From positions 62,001 through 126,000 of the forward strand of contig NZ_MDZC01000068.1 in assembly GCF_001816165.1 (NCBI RefSeq): 64,000 nucleotides of DNA. The letters are read 5' to 3'. Made by a program: the position numbers and the translations under genes. The notes below the pieces were generated by a model. The model did no database searches. It saw only the letters and a program-made list of their open reading frames with translations, and was not told the origin of the DNA. Positions 8,001 through 16,092 of the stretch are shown here, in pieces; within the stretch, counting starts at the first letter, position 1; each line of letters begins with the position of its first letter. Origin of the DNA: Hymenobacter glacialis (GTDB taxonomy: Bacteria; Bacteroidota; Bacteroidia; Cytophagales; Hymenobacteraceae).

Positions 8001-10679
8001 ACGGCCGGGCTGGCAGCAGTCACCGGAACGCTCACTGTTCGCATTTATGCTTATGGTGCCACCGCCGCAGGGGGGACGTTTGGGGTTGATGACATTAGCC
8101 TGATTGGCAGCGTGACCCCTGATGTGCCGCTTGCGAGTCAGCCCACTATTCAGCCGGCCATCACGGCTACGGCTGTTACCTCCACTTCGGTGCTGCTCAC
8201 GTTGAGCGGCGGCAACGGTGCCAAGCGGCTTGTAGTGCTTCGGCCTACGGCCGCGGCCGCAATTACTCCTGTTAATAGCAATACCTACAGTGCCAACACC
8301 ACGTATGGCACCACTTCCGGCCCCAAACCAACCACCGGCACCAGCAACTTTGTGGTAGTGGCCGATGCCGGTACCACGTCGGCAACTATTTCGGGCTTAG
8401 CGGCCGGCACCAGCTACACTGCCGAAGCTTATGCCTACAACGACAACGCGACGCTGGGTGCAGAAAACTACCTGACTACCAATCCCGGCACGGCGGCCTT
8501 TGCTACCACCGGTCCTGTCACGCCTACCTACGTATGGAATGGGTCGGGCACGAGCTACGTAGCGCCTGGCAGTTGGACTCCCGCCCGCAGCGTAGCAGCG
8601 GCCAACGATGTGCTGGTATTTGACGCTGCACTTGGCAGTCCGACCACTACCTCGGTTTCGATGGATTTCACCACCACCCAGACCATCGGCCAGCTCCTGC
8701 TCCGCAATGGCGTGGCCGTTACGCTCAACAACAGCGGCAACCGGACCCTGCTGGTAGATGGCAACGCCAACGGTGCCGATTTTGTGATAGAGCCCGGTTC
8801 CTCCCTTGTGGTGACCAACCCCGCGGTGGTTGCAACAGGCCTGACCCTGCAGCTCTCTGCGGCCGCTACCGCCAGTGTGGCCGGCACGCTTCAGTTTAAC
8901 AACGGCGCGCAACGCTTGCTGGGTGCCACCAGCAGCAGCATCGAATTTCTTAGCGGAAGCTACTTTCTGGCCGGCGCCAACCTCGCCGGTAGCCCGTTTG
9001 GCAATGCTGCCGCGGATGTCGACAAGGTGGTTTTTCGCAACGGCTCGACGCTGGAGCAGGCCGGCGGTCTGCAGCCATTCGGTACCATTGCTCCCGCCAG
9101 TGCCATTACCCTGGAGCCGCGCAGCAACTACATCTACAGCATCGCCGCCAATAACTCCGTGCCACCGCTTAGTGACCGGACGTATGGCAACCTCGAATTC
9201 AACGTGGGCAGCGGCGTTACCACCAACTCGGGGGCTAATGGTGACTTAACCATTGTGGGCAATCTCGTTATCACCAGCGGCAACGTTGGCTTGCAGCTGG
9301 ACAGCAAGATTGCCATAGGGGGAGACCTTTTGGTTGATGGCACCAGCACGCTCACCTTTGCTCCCAAAGACAACGGTGCTCAGCTATTGACGCTGAACGG
9401 CACCGCTCCGCAAATCATTGGCGGTACCGCTCCCGCCTTCGCCCTGACTTTTGGACCAACCAGAACCTTACAGATTGATAATCCTGCTGGCGTGACTCTC
9501 GCTCGCCCGCTGACCCTTAACAACCTCCAGCTTACAGCCGGTAACTTGATGACTGATGCAGTCAATCTGGTGACTTTGAGTGCTTCATCCATCGTTACGG
9601 GAGCCAGTGCCAGTAGCTTTGTCAGCGGCCCACTAGCCCGCGCCACGGGTACCGGGGCCGCTAGCGTGGTGTTCCCCATTGGCAAGGCCACTTTCTACCG
9701 TCCCCTCACGCTCAACATCACCAGCCAGACCTCTGCCCGGGTATACACCGCAGAGCAGCAAGAGGGCAACCCGGGCCAGGAGGCCGCGAGCAGCAACGGG
9801 CTGGGCACCGCGCCCATCAAGCGGGTATCTGTGTTTCGCTCCTTCAACCTTAGCTCCACGGTGGCCGGTGGGGCCAGCGGCTCCGTCACCCTCAGCTTTG
9901 GCGCTGGCGACGGCGTGAACGACCCTGCCGATGCGGGCCTGGTAATAGCTGCCCGCAACAGCGCGGCTCCCGCGTGGCTCAACCTCAGCCGCTCCGGTTT
10001 CACTGGCACGGGCAGTGGCCCCGGTGGCCCATCGGTAGTTGGTACGCTCACCTCCGCCGAGTTGACTGATTTGTTCTCCGCTGCCACTTTCGTGCTCGGA
10101 GCTACCAACGACAACAACACCATCGGCCAGGAGATAAACCCGCTGCCGGTGGAGCTGGTGCGCTTCACGGCCGAGCGCCAAGCCAGTGGCGTGCGCCTGC
10201 AATGGGCCACGGCGAGCGAGAAAAACAGCGCCCGCTTCGAGGTGCAGCGCAGCCTCGACGGCCGCACGTTTGCGTCCATCCTTTCAGTAGCGGCCCAGGG
10301 CAGCAGTACCCAGCTGCAGGCTTACATCGCCCTGGACGCGCAGGCCCCCGCCAGTCGCCTTTACTACCGCCTGCGCCAAGTGGACGTGGACGGCACAGCA
10401 GCCTTCTCGCCCGTGGCAATGGTGGACGGTGTCCGCACCGGCGCCGCCACGCTGAGTGTTTACCCGAACCCGGCCAATGACCGCATCACGGCCGTGGTGC
10501 CCGCCGCTGAAGGGCGCACCTACCGCGTGCTCAACAGCCTGGGTCAGGTGCTCGACCGGGGCCGCGCTGCCGAGGCCAACCCGAGCGTGGACGTGCGCCG
10601 CCTGCTGGCCGGCACCTACTTCCTGGAGTTGAACTCGGCCGCTGGCCGCCAGGTGCGCCGTTTTGTGAAGTACGACTAA
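5100..10679 (+). CDS. Giant secreted T9SS cargo protein with tandem Fn3-like repeats and type A sorting domain
   Basis: About 1859 residues. The ATG at 5100 is preferred to a TTG six bases upstream. The signal peptide is GLLVLLLLPLLGWGQ. A beta-rich N-terminal region is followed by four repeats of about 95 residues (nucleotides 6440-7630), each ending in TTYYVAAYATN and resembling fibronectin type III modules; repeats 1 and 3 match each other best, as do 2 and 4. A jelly-roll-like region (about 850-1000), another Fn3-like module and a beta-helix-like region (about 1140-1520) follow. The C-terminal 180 residues carry the PLPVELVRFTAERQ module and a type A T9SS sorting domain ending in VRRFVKYD. 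It is probably a surface adhesin or matrix protein, but no catalytic motif is visible. Its C-terminal DNA is nearly identical to that of the gene before it. Confidence 0.85.
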   Translation: MNTPFTTFFASLGRRVGLLVLLLLPLLGWGQTDPTPFDLSAGNYSFTGFGSGTTIIYPESMQGHKFAAEPNLGTASSLISAPNANFDLQPSTTANTTGGIRNEGANGIGILNSGSNNLGAITIGINTTGREGITIGWLAERILDQASKDNALKLQYRVGATGGFTDVAGGVYAPVPGVNTGQSFAGVMLPVDAEGKSVVQVRWLYYVTNSTAAGSRDRIRLDEITISSSGLAMSSPSITVGALMPAGGFATVQGTASAIKTYTLSGANLTANLTVGPLAGYEFSTDGFATAGLASLSLVPSSGAVSGVTVSVRLAAATTAGSYNGNIDNASTGATTRSIAVTGTVTPPTITTGTISPATVVAGNEVTVNYTTTGTFGVGNVFSALLSTASGTFSPGTSLTTTASGAGTLTVTIPAGTSAGIGYRIRVVASNPATTGSTSTGILTVTTVPSVSTTVVTLIQGTTARTGGNVSNEGGAPVTARGVVYGPAANPRLGAPGTAFLADGAAGPGSFTSDLTGLTPATTYYVAAYATNNNGTNYGSDQTFATDGPPTAMTRDATAITQVSASSGGDAFGSSITVRGVVYSATPNPRIGGAGVVNMAGASGSGTFTSLLTGLMPSTTYYVAAYATNSVGTGYGADKVFTTLAPVAPTVTTTAASAITGFSAESGGNVTNNGGASVTGRGVVYGPAPAPRLGDPGTTTLADGAPGNGSFTSSLTSLTPATTYYVAAYATNSAGTNYGNDRSITTTAPPTVTTKPVTNITVISASSGGTNSGSGTTGRGVVYSTTPNPRIGGMGVTNLAGSVGAGSYTSNLTGLTGSTTYYVAAYATNSVATTYGADEVFTTNAAPLLSYNFETAGAAGVAGSANISGTAFSSTGLTVVNNTPDFRRSGLPETATINLSKYSEFVVTVAPGFRANLSRLTLLDRATSTGPSKYQLRTSLDNYANRVGAEQTPGTAYGATKTIEMSGTAGLAAVTGTLTVRIYAYGATAAGGTFGVDDISLIGSVTPDVPLASQPTIQPAITATAVTSTSVLLTLSGGNGAKRLVVLRPTAAAAITPVNSNTYSANTTYGTTSGPKPTTGTSNFVVVADAGTTSATISGLAAGTSYTAEAYAYNDNATLGAENYLTTNPGTAAFATTGPVTPTYVWNGSGTSYVAPGSWTPARSVAAANDVLVFDAALGSPTTTSVSMDFTTTQTIGQLLLRNGVAVTLNNSGNRTLLVDGNANGADFVIEPGSSLVVTNPAVVATGLTLQLSAAATASVAGTLQFNNGAQRLLGATSSSIEFLSGSYFLAGANLAGSPFGNAAADVDKVVFRNGSTLEQAGGLQPFGTIAPASAITLEPRSNYIYSIAANNSVPPLSDRTYGNLEFNVGSGVTTNSGANGDLTIVGNLVITSGNVGLQLDSKIAIGGDLLVDGTSTLTFAPKDNGAQLLTLNGTAPQIIGGTAPAFALTFGPTRTLQIDNPAGVTLARPLTLNNLQLTAGNLMTDAVNLVTLSASSIVTGASASSFVSGPLARATGTGAASVVFPIGKATFYRPLTLNITSQTSARVYTAEQQEGNPGQEAASSNGLGTAPIKRVSVFRSFNLSSTVAGGASGSVTLSFGAGDGVNDPADAGLVIAARNSAAPAWLNLSRSGFTGTGSGPGGPSVVGTLTSAELTDLFSAATFVLGATNDNNTIGQEINPLPVELVRFTAERQASGVRLQWATASEKNSARFEVQRSLDGRTFASILSVAAQGSSTQLQAYIALDAQAPASRLYYRLRQVDVDGTAAFSPVAMVDGVRTGAATLSVYPNPANDRITAVVPAAEGRTYRVLNSLGQVLDRGRAAEANPSVDVRRLLAGTYFLELNSAAGRQVRRFVKYD
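10146..10397 (+). repeat. Copy 2 of a 252-bp identical direct repeat in T9SS cargo genes
   Basis: Identical to 4307-4558. The rest of the two proteins is unrelated in sequence, so the C-terminal cassette has been copied or converted on its own rather than with the whole gene. Confidence 0.9.
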
Positions 10680-10722
10680 TCCCGCGCCGTATGCAGCCCA
10701 CCTGCGGCTGGCCAGTGTAGTC

Positions 10723-10760
10723 ACCAAAAATGCCCCCGCCCAGCGGGGGGCATTTTTGGT
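10723..10760 (+). terminator. Rho-independent terminator
   Basis: A perfect 15-bp stem (ACCAAAAATGCCCCC with its complement) around an 8-base loop, starting 44 bp after the giant T9SS gene. The A- and T-tracts on the two sides would let it work in both directions. Confidence 0.8.
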
Positions 10761-10799
10761 AAAAAGAGATGCCATTGCTGGACTGTATGGGCCTTGGAT

Positions 10800-10807
10800 T
10801 ACCTTTG
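10800..10807 (+). promoter_or_regulatory. Bacteroidota-type -7 box (TACCTTTG)
   Basis: An exact match to TAnnTTTG, 55 bp before the ATG at 10862. A TTG at 10775-10777, 22 bp upstream, could be the -33 element. It lies inside the longest open frame, which argues for the downstream start of the membrane protein. Confidence 0.5.
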
Positions 10808-10861
10808 AACGGGCCTTGTATCGGCTCAATTCATTTCCCCTGGTACCCTCGTTCCTCTTGG

Positions 10862-12460
10862 ATGGTTAGTAGCATTTCCCCGGCCGAGCGCCGGTTTTCA
10901 ATCCCCGTTGCTGTTCGGTATTCTTTGCTGGGATTGCTCGTGCTGCTGCTCGGAGTCCGGTTGTCTTTTTTAGGAACCGGGGCCCTGGCGTTTCCCGACG
11001 AGGAGCGGTATTACCGCTCCGTAGAGGCCGTGGAGGCCTTGGTGGGCGGCGACGTTGCCGGCTTCTGCGAACGGCTTTCCCAGACGCAGGGCCGCCCCGG
11101 CGATGCCCTGTGGCGGGTGGCCCCGGCCAGCCTGCAGGTGCTGCTCGCCGAGGTGGCCGGCGTCAGCCCCCACAGTCCGGCGTCGCTCCTCATTCCGGTG
11201 GCGTTCAACTACCTCATTGTGCTTTGTTCGCTGCTGGCCTACTACCGCATCGGGCGGCTGCTGCTGCGAAACGAGCCCGCCGCCTTGCTGAGCACTCTGG
11301 TGTACGGCTGCCTGGTCAATACCAATCTATACATTCGTCATATACTGCCCTACGACGCGGCGCTGCTGTGTTTTTTCGTCGCCGTGTATTGGGTGCTGCG
11401 GCTGCGTCAGCACCCGGAGCGGCGTACGTATTGGGCCGTTTTTTTCATTGGTGCGCTGTCGGCCCTCACGTTTGCCATTTACCCGGGCTACAATGCCGCG
11501 GTGGTAGTGGGGTGGCTGATGCTGCTGGAAAAGCGCGCCATCTGGGCCTTCAACTGGGTGCGCCTGCTGGGCACCAGCGTGGTTTTTGCACTGGGAGCGG
11601 CTGGCGTGCTGCTGCTGTTCGAGCTTCTTACGCTGGCGGGTGGCAGCTCGTATCTGGAATCCTGCATCAGCTTATCGAGCACCATCACGCAGGGGGACTT
11701 TGCCGATGGGTTTTCCTTTCTTTTCAACTACCTGTTTGAGGCCGAGCGCAGCCTGGGCTACCTGCTCGTGGGACTGGGTGCCGCCAGTGTGCCGGTGCTG
11801 CTGTATCGCCTAGCCCGCCGCCGCCCAACCGTGGCCAATTACGCCGAGCTGATTCGGAACAACATGCTTCTGCTGAGCATGGTGCTGGCATTTCTTGCCT
11901 ACGCGGTGATGGTTTTTTACCAGGAGAAGCTCGTGTTTTACGGCCGGATTCTGCACCTGTACCTGCCTTTCTTTGTGCTGCTGCTCGCCAAGGTTCTGTA
12001 TCCGGCTACCCATCGTCGTCGGCAGTTCGTTCCGGTGGCCCTGGTGGCCGGTATCGCACTTTATTCCTTTGGCGTCTTCACCGTCGAATACCACCGCATT
12101 GCGTATCCTCTCACCGTGCTCTACCAGCAAGTGCCCGGCTTGAAAGGTGCCACTGTGGCGCACAAAAGCCAAACCGGCACCGCCGACAATGCCGACTACT
12201 ACCTGGCCCGCGCCCCGCTGGCGGAAGCGCCGCCCACCGACACCAGCCGCCAAGCTGTACTGGTGAACGTGGCCTTCCTGTACCCCATTCACGCCGGAAT
12301 CTGGTGCAACACCGTTGAGCTCCCGCCTTCCTACAAGCTCCTATTTAGCGCCCCTCACTTCCTGACACTGCCCGCGTACCCATTCGAGGGCTACCGGGCC
12401 GAAGAGCGGGACATTATCAGCCACTGCAAGTACCAGTGTCAGGTGTACGTGCAGGAATAA
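10862..12460 (+). CDS. Polytopic membrane protein, GT-C-like glycosyltransferase
   Basis: 532 residues from the ATG at 10862; the frame is open from 10769, but a -7 box at 10800-10807 makes the later start more likely. About ten hydrophobic segments are visible, beginning with LLGLLVLLLGVRLSFLG. The first is followed by an extracytoplasmic loop with FPDEERYY, the acidic D/E motif found in the first loop of GT-C enzymes such as ArnT and the PMT family, which move sugars from polyprenyl phosphate carriers. A periplasmic C-terminal domain follows (about 440-532). The nearby broken glycosyltransferase at the left edge fits a surface-polysaccharide neighbourhood. The acceptor is unknown. It could also be an O-antigen-type membrane protein without this activity. 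Confidence 0.65.
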   Translation: MVSSISPAERRFSIPVAVRYSLLGLLVLLLGVRLSFLGTGALAFPDEERYYRSVEAVEALVGGDVAGFCERLSQTQGRPGDALWRVAPASLQVLLAEVAGVSPHSPASLLIPVAFNYLIVLCSLLAYYRIGRLLLRNEPAALLSTLVYGCLVNTNLYIRHILPYDAALLCFFVAVYWVLRLRQHPERRTYWAVFFIGALSALTFAIYPGYNAAVVVGWLMLLEKRAIWAFNWVRLLGTSVVFALGAAGVLLLFELLTLAGGSSYLESCISLSSTITQGDFADGFSFLFNYLFEAERSLGYLLVGLGAASVPVLLYRLARRRPTVANYAELIRNNMLLLSMVLAFLAYAVMVFYQEKLVFYGRILHLYLPFFVLLLAKVLYPATHRRRQFVPVALVAGIALYSFGVFTVEYHRIAYPLTVLYQQVPGLKGATVAHKSQTGTADNADYYLARAPLAEAPPTDTSRQAVLVNVAFLYPIHAGIWCNTVELPPSYKLLFSAPHFLTLPAYPFEGYRAEERDIISHCKYQCQVYVQE

Positions 12461-12533
12461 CTCCGTCCTACAGGAAATCGGCTTGGTCAACTATGTAGCT
12501 GCTAATTCGCTCGCACCAAGCTATTCACATCAT

Positions 12534-12560
12534 GTCATGCTTCGCTGCGCTCAGCATGAC
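12534..12560. repeat. GTCATGC-family short hairpin
   Basis: GTCATGCT, an 11-base loop, then AGCATGAC. A short form of the GTCATGCTGAGC repeat found at seven other places in this window, here between the membrane protein and the isc operon, which converge. Confidence 0.75.
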
Positions 12561-12586
12561 AGGTACTATTCGGATAAATTCGAAAT

Positions 12587-12619
12587 GCAGAACGGCCACC
12601 CATTGGGTAGCCGTTCTGC
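12587..12619 (-). terminator. Terminator-like hairpin after the isc operon
   Basis: A stem of GCAGAACGGC with its complement, with an inner CCC-ATT-GGG. It lies 21 bp past the iscA stop in the direction of transcription. The T-run on the minus strand is short, so it may be weak. Confidence 0.55.
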
Positions 12620-12640
12620 AAAATCAGATGTTTTGGCTGC

Positions 12641-12967
12641 TTAAACCGAGAAGCTCTCGCCGCAGCCGCACTCGCGCGAAGCGTTAGGGTTGTTGAACTG
12701 GAAACCCTTGCCGTTGAGGCCATCGGAAAAGTCAAGCTCGGTGCCGGCTAGGTAGAGGAAGCTCTTCATATCGACCACCACGCGCACGCCTTTGTCCTCA
12801 AACTCTTGGTCCATGGGCCGCACTTCGTTGTCGAAATCCAGCTTGTAGCTTAGGCCCGAGCAGCCGCCCCCGGCCACGGAGGCCCGCAAGCGGTAGGTGT
12901 CGTCAAGGTTAGCGTCCTCGATGAGGCGCGCTACTTTTTCTTTCGCTTTATCAGATACGGTAATCAT
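12641..12967 (-). CDS. iscA: Iron-sulfur cluster assembly protein IscA (HesB/SufA/ErpA family)
   Basis: 108 residues, the usual size for an A-type Fe-S carrier. The three conserved cysteines are present: C36 in GGGCSGLSY, and C100 and C102 in ECGCGESF at the C-terminus. A-type carriers take clusters or iron from the IscU scaffold and pass them to target proteins in the cytoplasm. It is the last gene of iscS-iscU-orf130-iscA, with 119 bp between it and the preceding gene. It could equally be called ErpA or SufA by sequence alone; the neighbourhood favours IscA. Confidence 0.9.
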   Translation of the reverse strand: MITVSDKAKEKVARLIEDANLDDTYRLRASVAGGGCSGLSYKLDFDNEVRPMDQEFEDKGVRVVVDMKSFLYLAGTELDFSDGLNGKGFQFNNPNASRECGCGESFSV

Positions 12968-13086
12968 GGCAGTAGGAGCAGGGCCCTGCTCGACTAATAG
13001 AATAATCGGAGGCGCAATTTAGACAAATTATAAACAAGGATGCTGTGCCCTTTGTTCCTTCGCCCGCTGCAGCCGGTAGCGCCTAG

Positions 13087-13479
13087 CTAGGAGCTGGGGT
13101 TTAGCACCACGCTAAACACCGTGATGGCATTAAGGTCGCGGCCAAAATAGAGCTTGTCCAACGCCTCGTACGCGTTATGGGCGCGGAAGTAGGACGTCTG
13201 CAGCTCTTTATCGCCGCGGGTGCGCCATTGCAGCGTGTAGGAGCTTTCGGTGTCGCGGAAACGCTTCACGTAGTCCAGCATCTTTTGCAGGCACTCCACT
13301 TCGTCGCGGCCCGTTTCGAAACGAAACAGAAAGGACTGGTGGTGGCGGGGGTTCAGCGTGACAAGGTCCAGCCGCGTCTGGCCTTCGAGCTCCCGGAAGT
13401 CAAACCGCAACTGCGCGGTATCCAGGCCCAGGTATTGCTGAATTTCGCGCTCCAGGCGGGCAACTTCAAATTCGTCCAT
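13087..13479 (-). CDS. Conserved hypothetical protein in the isc operon
   Basis: 130 residues, no signal peptide, mixed alpha/beta, acidic at the N-terminus (MDEFEVARLEREIQQYLG). It has one cysteine (VECLQKML), so it is not an obvious cluster ligand protein. It lies between iscU and iscA on the same strand, after a 105-bp spacer holding an inverted repeat. I do not recognise the family. Its position suggests a role in, or regulation with, Fe-S assembly, but nothing in the sequence proves this. Confidence 0.7.
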   Translation of the reverse strand: MDEFEVARLEREIQQYLGLDTAQLRFDFRELEGQTRLDLVTLNPRHHQSFLFRFETGRDEVECLQKMLDYVKRFRDTESSYTLQWRTRGDKELQTSYFRAHNAYEALDKLYFGRDLNAITVFSVVLNPSS

Positions 13480-13484
13480 TTGTC

Positions 13485-13578
13485 GAGTTAAAAGCTAAAA
13501 GTGAAGAGTTAAGGGTTATAAGCTTCTGGCCGGTTCGGAACCAAAAACTTATAACCCTTAACTCTTTACTTTTAACTC
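13485..13578. repeat. Long imperfect inverted repeat, AGTTAAGGGTTA type
   Basis: Left arm 13485-13522 and right arm 13548-13578 pair through GAAGAGTTAAGGGTTATAAG and its complement, with a 25-base loop. It fills the spacer between iscU and the hypothetical gene. An RNA hairpin here could change the amount of downstream message. Confidence 0.8.
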
Positions 13579-13584
13579 AAAAAA

Positions 13585-13995
13585 TTAGTGGTGTGCCATT
13601 TCCAGTGCGGGCAGGCCGTTCTTCACGCGGTAGTCCGAGATTGCCGACTTAATGGCATCTTCGGCCAGCACCGAGCAGTGGATTTTTACAGGCGGCAGGG
13701 CCAGCTCTTCCACAATCTCCATGTTGTCAATGGCCAGGGCCTCGTCTACGGTTTTGCCTTTCAGCCACTCCGTTGCGAGCGACGAGGAAGCAATAGCCGA
13801 GCCGCAGCCGAACGTCTTGAATTTGGCGTCGGTGATGGTGTTGGTGGCTTCGTCTACCTCAATCTGCAGGCGCATTACGTCGCCGCACTCAGGAGCGCCC
13901 ACGAGGCCGGTACCCACGTTCTTTTTACTTTTGTCCAGCGTGCCCACGTTGCGGGGGTTGCTGTAATGGTCGATAACCTTATCGGAGTAAGCCAT
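13585..13995 (-). CDS. iscU: Fe-S cluster scaffold protein IscU
   Basis: 136 residues. The scaffold cysteines are all present: C37 in GAPECGD, C64 in FGCGSAIASS and C107 in KIHCSVLAEDA, with D39. LPPVK (100-104), the tag that binds the HscA chaperone in known systems, is intact, although no hscA or hscB gene lies in this window. IscU receives sulfur from IscS and builds the cluster in the cytoplasm. It follows iscS after 104 bp, a spacer again filled by an inverted repeat. Confidence 0.95.
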   Translation of the reverse strand: MAYSDKVIDHYSNPRNVGTLDKSKKNVGTGLVGAPECGDVMRLQIEVDEATNTITDAKFKTFGCGSAIASSSLATEWLKGKTVDEALAIDNMEIVEELALPPVKIHCSVLAEDAIKSAISDYRVKNGLPALEMAHH

Positions 13996-14008
13996 GTGGC
14001 GCGGTGCT

Positions 14009-14096
14009 TAAATTATGAATTAAAAATTAAAAATTATGAATTGAAAAATCAGAATGTGCCATAAGCATCAATTCATAATTTTTAATTCATAATTAA
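14009..14096. repeat. Long imperfect inverted repeat, AATTATGAATT type
   Basis: Left arm 14009-14043 and right arm 14067-14096, made of repeated AATTATGAATT and TTAAAAATT words, form a long AT-rich hairpin in the iscS-iscU spacer. The base composition is opposite to that of the flanking genes. Confidence 0.8.
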
Positions 14097-14099
14097 CCC

Positions 14100-15314
14100 C
14101 TAGTGTTCGGCCCACTCAATTTTGCTGAGGTCGATGCCTTCCTGGAACATCTCCCACAGGGGTGACATTTCGCGGAGCTTGGTAACGGCCTCTTTTACGT
14201 GGCCGATGGCGTAGTCGATTTGCTCGTCGGTGGTGAAGCGGCTGAGGCCGAAGCGCAACGAGGAGTGCGCCAGGTCGTCGCTCAGGCCCAGGGCCTTGAG
14301 CACGTAGCTGGGTTCCAGCGAAGCCGAGGTGCAAGCCGAGCCCGACGATACCGCCAGGTCCTTCACGCCCATCATCAGGCCTTCGCCTTCCACGTACTTG
14401 AAGCTGATGTTGGTGACGTGGGGCAGGCGGTGTTCCACCGAGCCATTCACGTAGCTTTCTTCCAGCGTCATCAGCTCTTTTTGCAGGCGGTCGCGCATGG
14501 CGCTCAGGCGGGCGGTGTCGGCGGCCATTTCCAGGCGGGCCAGCTCGCAGGCTTTGCCCAATCCCACAATGCCGGGCACGTTGAGGGTACCGGAGCGCAT
14601 GCCGCGCTCGTGGCCGCCGCCGTCCATCTGGGCGGTTACTTTCACCCGGGGGTTCTTGCGGCGCACATACAGGGCACCCACGCCCTTGGGGCCATACATT
14701 TTGTGAGCTGTGAAAGCCATGATGTCGATGCCATCGGCAATCACGTCCACCGGAATCTTGCCTACTGCCTGGGTGCCGTCCGTCATGAACAGGGCACCGT
14801 GGCTATGGGCAATTTTGGCGATTTCGCGGATGGGCTGAATGGTGCCCGTCTCGTTGTTGCCGTACATGATGGTGACCAGAATAGTCTCCGGCGTCATGGC
14901 CGCTTCCAGCTCTTCGAGGCTGATGAGGCCCTGCTCGTTCACGGGCAGGTAGGTCACGCGGCCGCCCAGCTTCTCAATGTGCTTGCAGGTGTCGAGCACA
15001 GCTTTGTGCTCGGTGGTGCAGGTGATGACGTGGTTGCCTTTCTGGCTGTACATCTCAAACACGCCCTTGATGCCGAGGTTGTCGGACTCGGTAGCGCCCG
15101 AGGTGAAAATGATTTCCTTGGGGTCGCAGCCAATGAGCTTGGCGATTTGCTCGCGCGAGTAGTCCACGCCTTCTTCCGCCGCCCAGCCAAAGGGGTGGTT
15201 GCGCGAAGCGGCGTTACCGAATACGTCGGTCAGGTAAGGCATCATGGCCTCCAGTACCCGCGGGTCGAGGGGAGTGGTGGCGTTGTTGTCGAGGTAAATG
15301 GGGAGCTTAAGCAT
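14100..15314 (-). CDS. iscS: Cysteine desulfurase IscS
   Basis: 404 residues, class V aminotransferase fold. The PLP lysine is K205 in [11 protein letters not shown]. The sulfur-carrying loop [14 protein letters not shown] holds C328 in a long IscS-type loop, unlike the shorter SufS loop. The N-terminus [18 protein letters not shown] is typical. It takes sulfur from L-cysteine and hands it as persulfide to IscU, and probably also to tRNA thiolation. It is the first gene of the isc operon. A -7 box at 15406-15413 lies about 90 bp upstream. No IscR regulator is adjacent. Confidence 0.95.
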   Translation of the reverse strand: MLKLPIYLDNNATTPLDPRVLEAMMPYLTDVFGNAASRNHPFGWAAEEGVDYSREQIAKLIGCDPKEIIFTSGATESDNLGIKGVFEMYSQKGNHVITCTTEHKAVLDTCKHIEKLGGRVTYLPVNEQGLISLEELEAAMTPETILVTIMYGNNETGTIQPIREIAKIAHSHGALFMTDGTQAVGKIPVDVIADGIDIMAFTAHKMYGPKGVGALYVRRKNPRVKVTAQMDGGGHERGMRSGTLNVPGIVGLGKACELARLEMAADTARLSAMRDRLQKELMTLEESYVNGSVEHRLPHVTNISFKYVEGEGLMMGVKDLAVSSGSACTSASLEPSYVLKALGLSDDLAHSSLRFGLSRFTTDEQIDYAIGHVKEAVTKLREMSPLWEMFQEGIDLSKIEWAEH

Positions 15315-15405
15315 TGCGCGCAGCGGGATAGCAGAGTGTTAAACCAGCGAATAACTGGACTCCTGTAGAACACAGTTACAGGGGAATCAGTTTTCTTTGG
15401 ATTCA

Positions 15406-15413
15406 CAAAAGTA
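15406..15413 (-). promoter_or_regulatory. -7 box (TACTTTTG on minus) for the isc operon
   Basis: Matches TAnnTTTG on the minus strand, 91 bp before the iscS start. No clear -33 TTG sits at 19-21 bp, so this is a partial promoter match. Confidence 0.4.
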
Positions 15414-15522
15414 GATACAATCTAAATAAGGAATTGCCTCGGATTTTGGCAGGAGCCGAAATCACTCGGCAAAACATCGATTACAGCCCGTTAAGCGGCA
15501 TCCGCCTTTCTTTTTGCTTTCA

Positions 15523-15930
15523 ATGTTAACTAACCTCGAACACCTCGGCCTGGCCGTGAACGACCTGGAGGCGGCCACGGCGCTATACACTACGCTGTTG
15601 GGCGCAGCCCCGTATAAGAAGGAGCACGTGGCCAGCGAAAACGTAGACACGGTTTTCTTTCAGGTGGGCGGCTCCAAGATTGAGCTGCTGGCTGGCACCT
15701 CGCCCGACAGCGCCATCACGAAGTTTCTGGCCAAAAAGCCGGAAGGCATTCACCACGTAGCCTTCGAGGTTGACGACATTCGGGCCGAGATGGCGCGGCT
15801 GCGCGGCGAAGGCTTCGTGCTGCTCAACGAAGAGCCCAAGCGCGGCGCCGACAACAAGCTGGTGTGCTTCGTGCACCCCAAAAGCGCCGCCGGGGTGCTG
15901 GTGGAGCTCTGCCAAACCATCGCTGATTAG
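15523..15930 (+). CDS. mce: Methylmalonyl-CoA epimerase
   Basis: 135 residues from the ATG at 15523; a TTG nine bases upstream is less likely. This is the vicinal oxygen chelate fold, with the metal ligands expected for the family: H7 (LEHLGLAV), a histidine of GIHHVAFEV (about 77-78) and E128 in GVLVELC. It interconverts (2S)- and (2R)-methylmalonyl-CoA in propionate metabolism. The mutase genes are not in the window. The last codons lie in the left arm of an inverted repeat (15919-15958). Confidence 0.88.
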   Translation: MLTNLEHLGLAVNDLEAATALYTTLLGAAPYKKEHVASENVDTVFFQVGGSKIELLAGTSPDSAITKFLAKKPEGIHHVAFEVDDIRAEMARLRGEGFVLLNEEPKRGADNKLVCFVHPKSAAGVLVELCQTIAD

Positions 15931-16092
15931 CGCTGATGATGGTGATTCCACTGATTTTCTATTCGTGGAGTTGGCCATCGTTCGAATGAGGGGTTGGTAA
16001 TTTCGCGGCGTCAGATAGCCAAATGCACCAAGCTGGAAGTCTCGTGACAGCCAACTCAGTGTAATCAAAAAAATCAGCTTTAATCAGTGATT
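15919..16092. repeat. Inverted repeat pair, CTGATTAnnGCTGAT type, spanning the mce-tsaC spacer
   Basis: Left arm 15919-15958 (starting inside the mce coding sequence) and right arm 16062-16092 (ending at the tsaC start codon) are imperfect complements built on CTGATTA-GCTGAT-GAT words. The spacing is wide, about 100 bases. Confidence 0.65.
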
